A DNA stretch of 64,000 bases, from positions 5,394,001 to 5,458,000 of the forward strand of contig OZ255821.1 of the NCBI GenBank assembly GCA_965277435.1, in the 5' to 3' direction. The DNA comes from Bog-105 sp965277435 (GTDB taxonomy: Bacteria; Acidobacteriota; Terriglobia; Bryobacterales; Bryobacteraceae). Below are positions 16,987 to 24,595 of the stretch, in pieces (the first letter of the stretch is position 1; every line of letters begins with the position of its first letter). The translations under genes and the position numbers were made by a program. The notes under the pieces were generated by a model. It did no database searches and was not told the DNA's origin. It saw nothing but the letters and a program-made list of their open reading frames with translations.

Positions 16987-17856
16987 TTACATCACGATCT
17001 TGTTCAACGGATATTCCACAATTCCCTGCGCGCCCGCTTCTTTCAGACGGGGAATCATCGTGCGCACCATCGTCTCTTCGAGAATCGTATTCACCGCCAC
17101 CCAGGCTTCGTCGCTCAGCTGCGATATGGTCGGATTTTTCAACGCGGGCAGAACATTCAGGACATCCGCCAACTGGTCGCGCCTTACGTTCATCATGAGG
17201 CCCACTTTGCCGAGAGCATTGATCGCCCCTTCGAGAAGCAGCTTGATGTCCTCCAGCTTGCGGCGCTTCCACGAATCTTTCCAGGCATCGACATTGGCGA
17301 TCAGCTGTGTGTTCGATTCGAGCACCGTTTCGATAATTCGCAGCTTGTTGGCGCGCAGGGACGAGCCCGTCTCTGTTACTTCTACAATGGCATCCGCCAG
17401 TTCAGGCGGCTTGACTTCCGTAGCGCCCCAGCTGAACTCGACGCGAGCATGTACATTATTGCGCGCCAGGTATCGCTCAGTGATATTGACAAGTTCGGTG
17501 GCGATGATTTTTCCTTCGAGATCCTGCACCCTTCGAAACGGCGAAGCATCCGGAGCGGCCAGTACCCAGCGCACTTTTCCAAAGCTCTGCTTGGCATAGA
17601 TCAGGTTCGCTACGGTCTCTACGTTGGCTTCGTTTTCTTCCACCCAGTCGAGCCCGGTTAAGCCGGCGTCAAGCACGCCGTCGTCCACATAGCGAGCCAT
17701 CTCCTGCGCCCGGATCAGCATGCATTCGATTTCGGGATCATCAATCGAAGGAAAGTAACTGCGCGAACTCGTGGCGATGTTGAAGCCGGCGCGACGAAAC
17801 AAATCAATGGTTGCGGATTCCAGACTCCCTTTTGGGATTCCCAGTTTCAGCTTCAA
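16987..17856 (-). CDS. hisG: ATP phosphoribosyltransferase HisG (long form)
   Basis: 289 residues from a TTG start at 17856 that overlaps the hisI stop (TTGA, 17853-17856). The N-terminus then reads LKLKLGIPKGSLE, exactly as in the family. The C-terminal ACT-like regulatory domain (about 210-289) shows it is the long HisG, which binds histidine for feedback inhibition and needs no HisZ. It catalyses the first committed step, joining ATP and PRPP. Confidence 0.95.
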   Translation of the reverse strand: MKLKLGIPKGSLESATIDLFRRAGFNIATSSRSYFPSIDDPEIECMLIRAQEMARYVDDGVLDAGLTGLDWVEENEANVETVANLIYAKQSFGKVRWVLAAPDASPFRRVQDLEGKIIATELVNITERYLARNNVHARVEFSWGATEVKPPELADAIVEVTETGSSLRANKLRIIETVLESNTQLIANVDAWKDSWKRRKLEDIKLLLEGAINALGKVGLMMNVRRDQLADVLNVLPALKNPTISQLSDEAWVAVNTILEETMVRTMIPRLKEAGAQGIVEYPLNKIVM

Positions 17857-18254
17857 CGTTTGGCTCCGTAAACAGAGTCGGAATCGTAGACTTTCTCGTC
17901 CGTTTCCATCCACATGTTTCCGTCAAGCGTGCGATAGAAGCAGCTCTCAAATCCGTTGTGACAAACACCGGGACCGACAACCTCGGCAAAAACCAGCAAA
18001 GCATCGGCATCGCAATCCGTGTGTATCGACTTGAGCTTCAGAAAGTGACCGGACGTTTCGCCCTTTGTCCAAAGCTTCTGCCGGGAGCGGCTGAAAAAGG
18101 TGACGTTGCCGGTGGCGATAGTTTTCTCGAACGCCTCGCGGTTCATGTAGCCAACCATCAGGACACGCCGCGTGGTCGAATCCTGGACCACAGTGGTAAT
18201 CAGTCCATTTTGCTTATCGAAGTGGAGTAATTCGCTGTTGAGTAGTTCGCTCAA
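17853..18254 (-). CDS. hisI: Phosphoribosyl-AMP cyclohydrolase HisI
   Basis: 133 residues from TTG at 18254, preceded by GAGG at 18260-18263. A longer frame from TTG 18323 would run through a terminator hairpin and lacks a ribosome-binding site, so I reject it. Zinc/catalytic blocks TDCDADALL and GPGVCHNGFESCF are intact, as is MVGYMNREAF. It opens the purine ring of PR-AMP. The HisE domain (PR-ATP pyrophosphatase), often fused to HisI, is absent here and not encoded elsewhere in the operon. Confidence 0.94.
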   Translation of the reverse strand: MSELLNSELLHFDKQNGLITTVVQDSTTRRVLMVGYMNREAFEKTIATGNVTFFSRSRQKLWTKGETSGHFLKLKSIHTDCDADALLVFAEVVGPGVCHNGFESCFYRTLDGNMWMETDEKVYDSDSVYGAKR

Positions 18255-18275
18255 AGAGGCCTCAAAAAAGGTAAA

Positions 18276-18295
18276 GCCCGCCAGATACGGCGGGC
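18276..18295 (-). terminator. his attenuator terminator hairpin
   Basis: On the minus strand GCCCGCC-N6-GGCGGGC forms a perfect 7-bp stem followed by TTTACC and a run of six T. It stands between the His-rich leader peptide and hisI, so it can stop transcription before the structural genes. The sequence ACGGCG just after the leader codons (minus strand, 18333-18328) is complementary to CGCCGT (18292-18287), which covers part of the 5' arm; this gives a mutually exclusive antiterminator pairing. Confidence 0.78.
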
Positions 18296-18332
18296 ATTTG
18301 CGGAAAAATTTATTGGAACGCAAAGCTCGCCG

Positions 18333-18380
18333 TCAGCCCATCGAAAAATGGTGATGGTGGCGATGAGCAGATACGTACAT
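18333..18380 (-). CDS. hisL: his operon leader peptide (five His codons)
   Basis: A 15-codon frame on the minus strand reads MYVSAHRHHHHFSMG and stops at TGA 18333-18335. Five of six consecutive codons are His (CAT CGC CAC CAT CAC CAT). It lies 79 bp upstream of hisI and just before the terminator at 18276-18295. This is the classical layout of his attenuation: ribosome stalling at His codons when charged tRNA-His is scarce frees the antiterminator, and smooth translation lets the terminator form. There is no Shine-Dalgarno sequence; the promoter-like TATACT lies so close that the message may be leaderless. Confidence 0.85.
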   Translation of the reverse strand: MYVSAHRHHHHFSMG

Positions 18381-18388
18381 CAATCTGA

Positions 18389-18417
18389 AGTATAGCAAGG
18401 TGTCGTGCCTGTCGATA
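18389..18417 (-). promoter_or_regulatory. Probable his operon promoter
   Basis: Minus-strand TATACT (18394-18389) is a good -10 element. Upstream, TCGACA or ATCGAC lies at 15-16 bp spacing as a weaker -35. The expected transcription start is about 18382, only a few bases before the leader ATG at 18380. Confidence 0.45.
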
Positions 18418-18475
18418 CACTGGTCGCTACGAAGTTCTGGTAATCGAAGTAATAGCAACAAGGAGGAGATGGCGC

Positions 18476-20053
18476 GTGCGTTTCGAAAAGAGAGTAACCC
18501 TGGCGGGCAGTGAGAGAAACCTCATCAGCGGTGCTGAGCAGGTAGGCCCGGTACCGGCCAGAGAGCCGATGCAGGTGTCGGTCATCCTGAGGAGAAAGGG
18601 CGGCCAGACAGCCCATGAACAGGGTGCGGAGCCCAGGCGCGTCACCTATCACGATTTTGCCAACGACTTTGGCGCCGACCCGAAAGACATCGAGCAGGTC
18701 GAGGCTTTCGCCCATCACGCCGGCCTCACTGTAGTGGACAGCAGCCTGGCGAAGCGGCGCGTCATTCTCGCCGGCAGTGCCGGGCAGATGACCAAAGCGT
18801 TTGGGGCAAAGCTGGAGCAATTCCAACTCGCTGGCGATGCATTCATGTACCGGTTGCGCCAAGGCCCGCTAACCATTCCCGAGGAGCTGGCCGGCGCCGT
18901 CTTAGCAGTGCTCGGCCTGGACAACAGGCCGGTGGCGAAGTCTCATATTCGAATGCCCAGGGCCGTAACGGCCGCATTTACGCCGCCGCAAGTAGCGGCC
19001 CTTTATGGCTACCCGACTGGTGTTACGGGTTCCGGACAAACGGTTGCCATCATCGAACTCGGCGCTGGTTATTCCACCACAGACTTGAGCACGTACTTTC
19101 AACAGCTCGCTGTCACCGAACCACCTATCACAGCAGTGTCGGTCGATGGTGGCCAGAATTCGCCCGGGTCGCAGGCCGATGGTGAAGTGATGCTCGATAT
19201 CGAAGTCGTTGGCGCCATCTCGCCGGGCGCAAAGATTGCAGTCTACTTCTCGCCGAATTCCGATCAAGGGTTTATCGATGCTGTTACCGACGCGGTGCAC
19301 GATACCACCCGCAAGCCTTCCGTAATCTCGATCAGCTGGGGCGGTCCCGAAGAATCCTGGACTCAACAGTCGCAAACGGCTATGAATGCGGCGTTGCAAG
19401 ACGCAGCGACTTTAGGCGTAACAGTCACCGTGGCTGCCGGCGACAATGGCTCGACAGACGGGCAATCCGATGGGAAACTACACGTCGACTTTCCTGCCTC
19501 TAGTCCCTATGCTCTGGCCTGCGGCGGCACGAAGTTGAGCGGCAGTGGTTCGAAGATCACTTCGGAGACAGTCTGGAATGAAGCGGCAGGTGGCAATGGC
19601 GCGACCGGCGGGGGAGTGAGCTCGGTATTCGCCATTCCGACGTATCAATCATCAGCTAATGTACCGGCTCAGCCGCAAACCAATTTCGCAGGCCGCGGCG
19701 TACCCGATGTCTCGGGCGACGCCGATCCGACTACTGGCTATCAAATTCTGGTAGATGGTCAAAATCAGGTGGTAGGCGGTACCAGCGCAGTCGCGCCTCT
19801 ATGGGCTGCACTGGTGGCCCTGCTGAATCAGCAACTGGGAACGACAGTCGGCTTTCTGAATCCGAAATTGTATCCGCTGAAGGAGACTGCCTTTCGAGAC
19901 ATTACCAACGGGAACAACGACGACGGCGGTCTCGGACAATACAGCGCCAGAAGTGGTTGGGACCCTTGTACCGGGCTTGGGAGTCCGAACGGAACGGCTT
20001 TGCTGCAAGCTCTCACGTCGAGCACGGCTACTTCCTCCGGCGGCAAACGGTAG
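18476..20053 (+). CDS. S53 serine-carboxyl peptidase (kumamolisin/sedolisin family)
   Basis: 525 residues, GTG start behind a strong AAGGAGGAG. Residues about 30-155 are the Pro-kumamolisin activation domain ending AVLGLDNRPV; the catalytic domain follows. The S53 catalytic set is present: Glu237 and Asp241 in DGEVMLDIEV, Asp323 in AAGDNGS, and Ser437 in VGGTSAVAPLWAA. The calcium site is near FRDITNG (about 473-479). No obvious signal peptide is present, as in other bacterial kumamolisins. Known enzymes work at acid pH. Followed 8 bp downstream by a free pro-domain gene. Confidence 0.92.
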   Translation: MRFEKRVTLAGSERNLISGAEQVGPVPAREPMQVSVILRRKGGQTAHEQGAEPRRVTYHDFANDFGADPKDIEQVEAFAHHAGLTVVDSSLAKRRVILAGSAGQMTKAFGAKLEQFQLAGDAFMYRLRQGPLTIPEELAGAVLAVLGLDNRPVAKSHIRMPRAVTAAFTPPQVAALYGYPTGVTGSGQTVAIIELGAGYSTTDLSTYFQQLAVTEPPITAVSVDGGQNSPGSQADGEVMLDIEVVGAISPGAKIAVYFSPNSDQGFIDAVTDAVHDTTRKPSVISISWGGPEESWTQQSQTAMNAALQDAATLGVTVTVAAGDNGSTDGQSDGKLHVDFPASSPYALACGGTKLSGSGSKITSETVWNEAAGGNGATGGGVSSVFAIPTYQSSANVPAQPQTNFAGRGVPDVSGDADPTTGYQILVDGQNQVVGGTSAVAPLWAALVALLNQQLGTTVGFLNPKLYPLKETAFRDITNGNNDDGGLGQYSARSGWDPCTGLGSPNGTALLQALTSSTATSSGGKR

Positions 20054-20061
20054 GTAAGTAA

Positions 20062-20523
20062 ATGGCAGACGAGCGTGTACCAATTCCCGGCAGTGCACCG
20101 GAACATGGAGCCGAAACGGCTTCTCTTTCGGCACTGGCGCCCGGTCAGTTGCTTACCGTCACGATCGTGCTGCGGCGTCCTCCGGGTGCGCCGGACTTGA
20201 GCAAAACTTTATTGTCAGGCGAATCGATATCGCGCGATGACGCAAGCCGGTTCATGGAAGCCGATCCCTCCGATGCCGATGCGGTCAAGAAGTTTGCAGA
20301 TGCTTATGATTTGAGCGTGTCGGAAGTGAATCCGGCGTCGCGCACTGTGAAAGTGACCGGGTCAGTGACGTCTTTGGAAGCGGCCTTCGGGATAAGACTG
20401 GAAATGTCTGGCGGTGCGCGGACTTATAGCGGACCGTTGACTGTCCCGGCCGCACTCGCCGGAAAAATTGTGGCCGTGCTCGGACTCGACAACCGGGCCA
20501 TAGCACGCTCGGCGCATCAATAG
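20062..20523 (+). CDS. Stand-alone S53 pro-domain protein (possible inhibitor)
   Basis: 153 residues that match only the activation/pro-domain of the preceding peptidase: LTVTIVLRRPPGAP versus MQVSVILRRKGG, TVKVTGSVTSLEAAFG versus RVILAGSAGQMTKAFG, and the shared end AVLGLDNR. It stops soon after the point where the catalytic domain would start (IARSAHQ), and no peptidase remnant follows. It sits 8 bp behind the peptidase with GGTAGG upstream of the ATG, so both are probably made from one message. S53 pro-domains inhibit and fold their enzymes; a free copy could act in trans as inhibitor or chaperone. Confidence 0.82.
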   Translation: MADERVPIPGSAPEHGAETASLSALAPGQLLTVTIVLRRPPGAPDLSKTLLSGESISRDDASRFMEADPSDADAVKKFADAYDLSVSEVNPASRTVKVTGSVTSLEAAFGIRLEMSGGARTYSGPLTVPAALAGKIVAVLGLDNRAIARSAHQ

Positions 20524-21419
20524 AGCGGCGTCTCGCCTGGCGGCCGCGTCTTCCAACGTCGGTGAATCCACATCCACTGATCCGGGTACTCGCGTACAAT
20601 TTCTTCGATCACCGCGTGAACCCGCTGAGTATCGGCCTGCTCGTCGCCGCTCATCTCGACCGGCGGATAAAAGTGCAGGACATAGCGGCCGGACTTTTGA
20701 TTCCAGACCGCGAAGCCCGGGATTACCACAGCCTTGGAATGGTGGGCCAGCTTGACGAAACCACTATTGGCACAAGCTTGCCGGCCGAAAAAATCGATGA
20801 ACACGCCTTCCGACTCCGCCGTATTCTGATCGATCAAAATGCCGACCGCCTCATTGTTGCGAAGGGCCCGCAAAACGGCTCGAGCGCCGTCCCACTTGTA
20901 GATCAGGTGGTTGCCCGAAAGCGTGCGGCGCAACTCTACAAGGTTGTCTATGCGGGGATTGTCAAGCGGGCGCACCATCACGTTCATTGGCTCCGTCAGA
21001 AAGGCGTGAGCGAACGCGCTCAACTCCCAATTTCCAACGTGTGCCGTTGCTACAAGTACTCCACAACCTTTCCGTTTTGCTTCCAGATAATGTTCCAGGC
21101 CCTCATATCGGATCCACTCACCTATGTTGGACCGGTTGAGATCGGGAAAACGGGCTAGCGCCAGAAGCAGGCGGGCTACCGTGCGGAAAACACCGTCAAT
21201 CAAGTCTTCGCGGGCACTTTCAGAAAGGGCCGGATAGGCAAACGACAGATTGATGCGAGCAATACGGCGTAATTTCGGAACAGCCAAGTCCAGTACTCGC
21301 GCAGTGCCGTTTGCCACAATGCGCGCCACTCGCAACGGCAAACGCCGCAGCAAAAAGACCAGGACGGCCGCCAGCGCAAATTCCGCCTGAATGGCCAACG
21401 ACGATTTAGATTCCGCCAA
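20517..21419 (-). CDS. Lipid A biosynthesis (LpxL/HtrB-type) acyltransferase
   Basis: 300-residue membrane-bound acyltransferase. An N-terminal hydrophobic segment (FALAAVLVFLLRRLPL) is followed by the HX4E motif in ATAHVGNWELSAF, the block GILIDQNTAESEGVFIDFFG, and the C-terminal QWMWIHRRWKTRP typical of LpxL/LpxM. It probably adds a secondary acyl chain to lipid A, or to a related lipid, at the inner membrane. It converges on the pro-domain gene with a 7-bp overlap. Confidence 0.85.
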   Translation of the reverse strand: MAESKSSLAIQAEFALAAVLVFLLRRLPLRVARIVANGTARVLDLAVPKLRRIARINLSFAYPALSESAREDLIDGVFRTVARLLLALARFPDLNRSNIGEWIRYEGLEHYLEAKRKGCGVLVATAHVGNWELSAFAHAFLTEPMNVMVRPLDNPRIDNLVELRRTLSGNHLIYKWDGARAVLRALRNNEAVGILIDQNTAESEGVFIDFFGRQACANSGFVKLAHHSKAVVIPGFAVWNQKSGRYVLHFYPPVEMSGDEQADTQRVHAVIEEIVREYPDQWMWIHRRWKTRPPGETPLY

Positions 21420-21428
21420 TTTTGAAGT

Positions 21429-22574
21429 TTAACTTCCGCCCGAATCAATCCAGCCGCCGCCCAGCACCAGGTCATCGTCGTAGAAAACCGCTGCCTGCCC
21501 AGGCGTTATGGCGCGTTGCGCCGCATCAAACACCACTGATACGCGGCCAGCACTCCCCGTGGGCAGAAGGGTTGCCGGTGCGGCGGCGTGCCTGTTCCGA
21601 ATCTTCACTTGCGAGCGGCGCGGTTCGGTGATAGGTGCGATCGATACCCAATTGACTTCTCTGGCCGTAAGCTCGGTGCGATTGAGTTCGGTATCGCTGC
21701 CGACAATTACGCGTTGTGTGGCGGGCTCAGTAGCAATCACATACAACGGCTCAGCGGCAGCCACGCGCAGGCCCTTGCGCTGACCTACGGTGTAATGATG
21801 GGTACCCGAATGCCGCCCGACCACGCGGCCCGCGTGATCCACAATCTCGCCTTCCGTCACCTGTGGATCGATACCCTGCTCCCGCAAATAAGCGTCCATG
21901 AACGCAGCATAGTCGCCATTCGGCACGAAGCAAATTTCCTGACTGTCATTCTTTTCGGCAACTGGCAGATTGAGTTCTCTGGCCAGCTCGCGCACCTTCG
22001 ACTTCACCATGCCGCCCAGCGGAAAAAGTGTCCGCGCCAGCTGCTCTTGCATCAGACCGAACAGAAAATAAGTTTGATCTTTGGAACGGTCCGCGCCCAT
22101 GCGCATCTGGTAACGGCCACTTTCTTCGTCGAAACCGATTTGCGCGTAGTGGCCAGTTGCAATTTTCGCCGCCCCAACGCTGTCGGCCATCTCGAGAAAC
22201 TGATCGAATTTGATGAAGTTATTGCAAAGCGTGCAGGGGATGGGTGTGCGCCCTGCCAGATAGTCTTCTACAAAAGGTTTTACTACGTGTTCTTCAAAGC
22301 GCTCTTCGAAGTTGACCACATAATACGGAATGTCGAACATCGATGCGACAAAGCGCGCATCGTACACGTCATCGAGCGAACAGCAACGACCGGTCGAGCC
22401 GCCCTCCGGCACAAGATCCGGCAACCGGCGCTGATTCCAAAGCTGCATCGTCATGCCAATGACTGCTTCCCCGCTTCGATGTAGCAATCCAGCGACAACC
22501 GAGCTATCTACGCCGCCCGACATGGCGACCGCAATCGGTGTCTTAACGGATGGCAAGCTCAGGCCTCCTGGCAT
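21429..22574 (-). CDS. mnmA: tRNA-specific 2-thiouridylase MnmA
   Basis: 381 residues. The PP-loop is AVAMSGGVDSSV, the catalytic cysteine pair corresponds to Cys117 in PCTLCNNFIKF and Cys215 in SQEICFVPNGDY, and ATGHYAQ and TVGQRKGL blocks are normal. It thiolates U34 of Lys, Glu and Gln tRNAs using sulfur from a cysteine desulfurase, whose gene overlaps it upstream. Confidence 0.95.
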   Translation of the reverse strand: MPGGLSLPSVKTPIAVAMSGGVDSSVVAGLLHRSGEAVIGMTMQLWNQRRLPDLVPEGGSTGRCCSLDDVYDARFVASMFDIPYYVVNFEERFEEHVVKPFVEDYLAGRTPIPCTLCNNFIKFDQFLEMADSVGAAKIATGHYAQIGFDEESGRYQMRMGADRSKDQTYFLFGLMQEQLARTLFPLGGMVKSKVRELARELNLPVAEKNDSQEICFVPNGDYAAFMDAYLREQGIDPQVTEGEIVDHAGRVVGRHSGTHHYTVGQRKGLRVAAAEPLYVIATEPATQRVIVGSDTELNRTELTAREVNWVSIAPITEPRRSQVKIRNRHAAAPATLLPTGSAGRVSVVFDAAQRAITPGQAAVFYDDDLVLGGGWIDSGGS

Positions 22575-23736
22575 GGCTCTTGCGAAGGCGCTTTACAGCT
22601 GCAACAACAGCTTCGCTAAGCAGATCGATTTCTTCCAACGTGTTAAAACGCCCGAAGGAAAAGCGCACACTGGACCTCGCTTCGACAACGCTGCGGCCCA
22701 TGGCAAGCAATACGTGCGATGGCTCGATCGAACCGCTGGCGCACGCGGAGCCGGTAGAAACCGCCATGCCAGCGGTATCGAGCGCGATCAGCAAGGCTTC
22801 TCCGGAAACGCCATGGAACAGAATGTTGCTCGTATTGGGCAAACGCTCCGCGCGTCCAGAGTTGACTTCGACATCTGCAAGCAATTTCATCTGCGTTTCG
22901 AAGCGGTCTCGCAGATCTTTCACCTGATGCGGGTGTGCGAGCTCCGCTGCACGAGCAAATGCGACCGCGCCCGGCACGTTCTCCGTACCGGGTCGGCGTT
23001 CGCGCTCATGACGGCCGCCGAATTGAATGCCGCTAAGCGGGGTGTTCTTGCGCAAAAAGAGCGCGCCCACACCCTTCGGGCCGTGGAGCTTATGTGCGCT
23101 GATGGAATACAAGTCGACAGGGCAATTGGCCGCATCGAAGTCGATTTTTCCGAAGCTCTGCACACCATCCGAATGAAAAAAGATCGGTTGCCCCGTTGAT
23201 CGCCGGTCCGCCACCAGCGCCGCGATCTCGGAGATAGGCTGGATAGCTCCCGTTTCATTATTGGCGTGCATCACGGAGACAAGCACCGTGTCCGGACGGA
23301 TCTGGCCGGCAATCTCGCTGGGGTTAACGACGCCGTCCGAGTTTACCCGCACACGCGTCACATCCACGCCCGCCTTTTCTAGATGACGGACTGGTTCGAG
23401 CACGGCCGCGTGCTCAATCACTGACGTCAGAATATGCTTGTGCGACGCAGAAGCGCTTTGCAGCAGACCCAAAATCGCCAGGTTGTTTGATTCCGTGCCG
23501 CCGCTGGTGAACACCAACTCCGCCGGCGAAGCGCGCATGATTCCAGCTATCGTACGCCGCGCGCTTTCCAGGTGTTGTCGCGCGATTTGACCAGGACGAT
23601 GCATGCTCGACGGATTGCCCGGAACGTCACGCAAAGCGTCTACGAGCCCGTCGAAGACCTCGGGCGCAAGCGGCGTAGTCGCGTTGTGATCGAAATAGAG
23701 CAAGGAAGTGAGACGGCGGAGAAATGCTGCTTTCAT
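22543..23736 (-). CDS. Cysteine desulfurase (IscS/NifS family)
   Basis: About 397 residues of PLP-dependent fold type I. YFDHNATTPL at the start, SVMHANNETGAIQP, the PLP lysine in SISAHKLHGPKG, and the active-site cysteine loop STGSACASGSIEPSHVL are all present. It supplies persulfide, most directly to MnmA, whose start lies inside its 3' end. No iscU/iscA genes follow, so a tRNA-thiolation role is likelier than a dedicated Fe-S role. The first residues (MKAAFLRRLTS) are uncertain; a start nearer LLYFDHN is possible. Confidence 0.92.
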   Translation of the reverse strand: MKAAFLRRLTSLLYFDHNATTPLAPEVFDGLVDALRDVPGNPSSMHRPGQIARQHLESARRTIAGIMRASPAELVFTSGGTESNNLAILGLLQSASASHKHILTSVIEHAAVLEPVRHLEKAGVDVTRVRVNSDGVVNPSEIAGQIRPDTVLVSVMHANNETGAIQPISEIAALVADRRSTGQPIFFHSDGVQSFGKIDFDAANCPVDLYSISAHKLHGPKGVGALFLRKNTPLSGIQFGGRHERERRPGTENVPGAVAFARAAELAHPHQVKDLRDRFETQMKLLADVEVNSGRAERLPNTSNILFHGVSGEALLIALDTAGMAVSTGSACASGSIEPSHVLLAMGRSVVEARSSVRFSFGRFNTLEEIDLLSEAVVAAVKRLRKSHARRPELAIR

Positions 23737-23753
23737 TACAATTTTAGCAGCGT

Positions 23754-24551
23754 ATGCCGGCGTCCATCATTACACTCACAACCGATTTCGGCGTTGCCGA
23801 CCACTACGTGGGTGTGATGAAGGCCGTCATGTTAAGCCGTTGTCCTCAGGCACAGCTCGTCGACGTTTCGCACGGCATCCCGAGCTTTTCTATCCTGGCC
23901 GGCGCCTACACGATTGATCAGGCAGCGCGCTATTTCCCTCGCGGCACAGTCCATTTGATCGTGATAGATCCCGGGGTTGGTACTGAACGCAAACCGCTGC
24001 TGGTGGAAGCGATGCATCAGGTTTTCATCGCGCCCGATAACGGCGTGTTGTCGTTTATATACCTTCGGGACCATCGCGCCCGTATCCGCGAAATCACCAA
24101 TCGCGATTTGTGCCTTCCGAATCCCTCCTCCACGTTCCATGGACGAGACGTGTTCGCACCCGCCGCTGCCACCATCGCAGCCGGGAAAGTCTGGCCCGAA
24201 GACGCAGGCCCGCTCGTCACTCGACCCGTGCGCCTGTCGAACCTCGAACCCCGGCAATGCTCAGACAAGGCTTGGGACGGCTCCGTGCTTAGCGTCGACC
24301 GCTTTGGGAATGTAATCACCAATTTCCCGACAACACGCTTCGCGCCTCTGCTGAACAAAGGTTTCCTCATAGCAGCTGGCACTGGGGCAATCGAGACGTT
24401 TCGCCTCACCTTCGCTGCAGCACCCAATGATCTGTGTTTTGTCTACGGGGGCAGTGCAGGTTACCTCGAACTTGGCATCAATCAACACGACGCGGCCCGT
24501 CATCTGGGAGTCGAAGCCGGTAGCGCCCTTCGTCTTCATCTTCCTGGCTAA
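23754..24551 (+). CDS. S-adenosyl-L-methionine hydroxide adenosyltransferase (SAM hydrolase, DUF62)
   Basis: 265 residues. ITLTTDFGVADHYVG at the N-terminus carries the conserved aspartate; IDPGVGT, FHGRDVFAPAAA and DRFGNVITNF are the family blocks. Such enzymes split SAM into adenosine and methionine with water-derived hydroxide. Divergent from the cysteine desulfurase with only 17 bp between start codons, and directly upstream of a methionine-cycle gene, consistent with control of SAM levels. Confidence 0.9.
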   Translation: MPASIITLTTDFGVADHYVGVMKAVMLSRCPQAQLVDVSHGIPSFSILAGAYTIDQAARYFPRGTVHLIVIDPGVGTERKPLLVEAMHQVFIAPDNGVLSFIYLRDHRARIREITNRDLCLPNPSSTFHGRDVFAPAAATIAAGKVWPEDAGPLVTRPVRLSNLEPRQCSDKAWDGSVLSVDRFGNVITNFPTTRFAPLLNKGFLIAAGTGAIETFRLTFAAAPNDLCFVYGGSAGYLELGINQHDAARHLGVEAGSALRLHLPG

Positions 24552-24595
24552 CGTTACAATTACAGGAAGCCTTATTCCCCACCCAAGTTGTTGCG

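Noticed and set aside
15740..17272. 510-residue form of HisD
   Set aside because: The extra N-terminal part is hisG read in another frame; ATG 16984 gives the normal protein.
16703..17599. Long plus-strand frame across hisD/hisG
   Set aside because: Antisense to two well-defined his genes, low-complexity content, no ribosome-binding site.
18255..18323. Extended HisI N-terminus from TTG 18323
   Set aside because: This stretch contains the attenuator terminator and U-run; the 18254 start has GAGG at correct spacing and gives normal HisI length.
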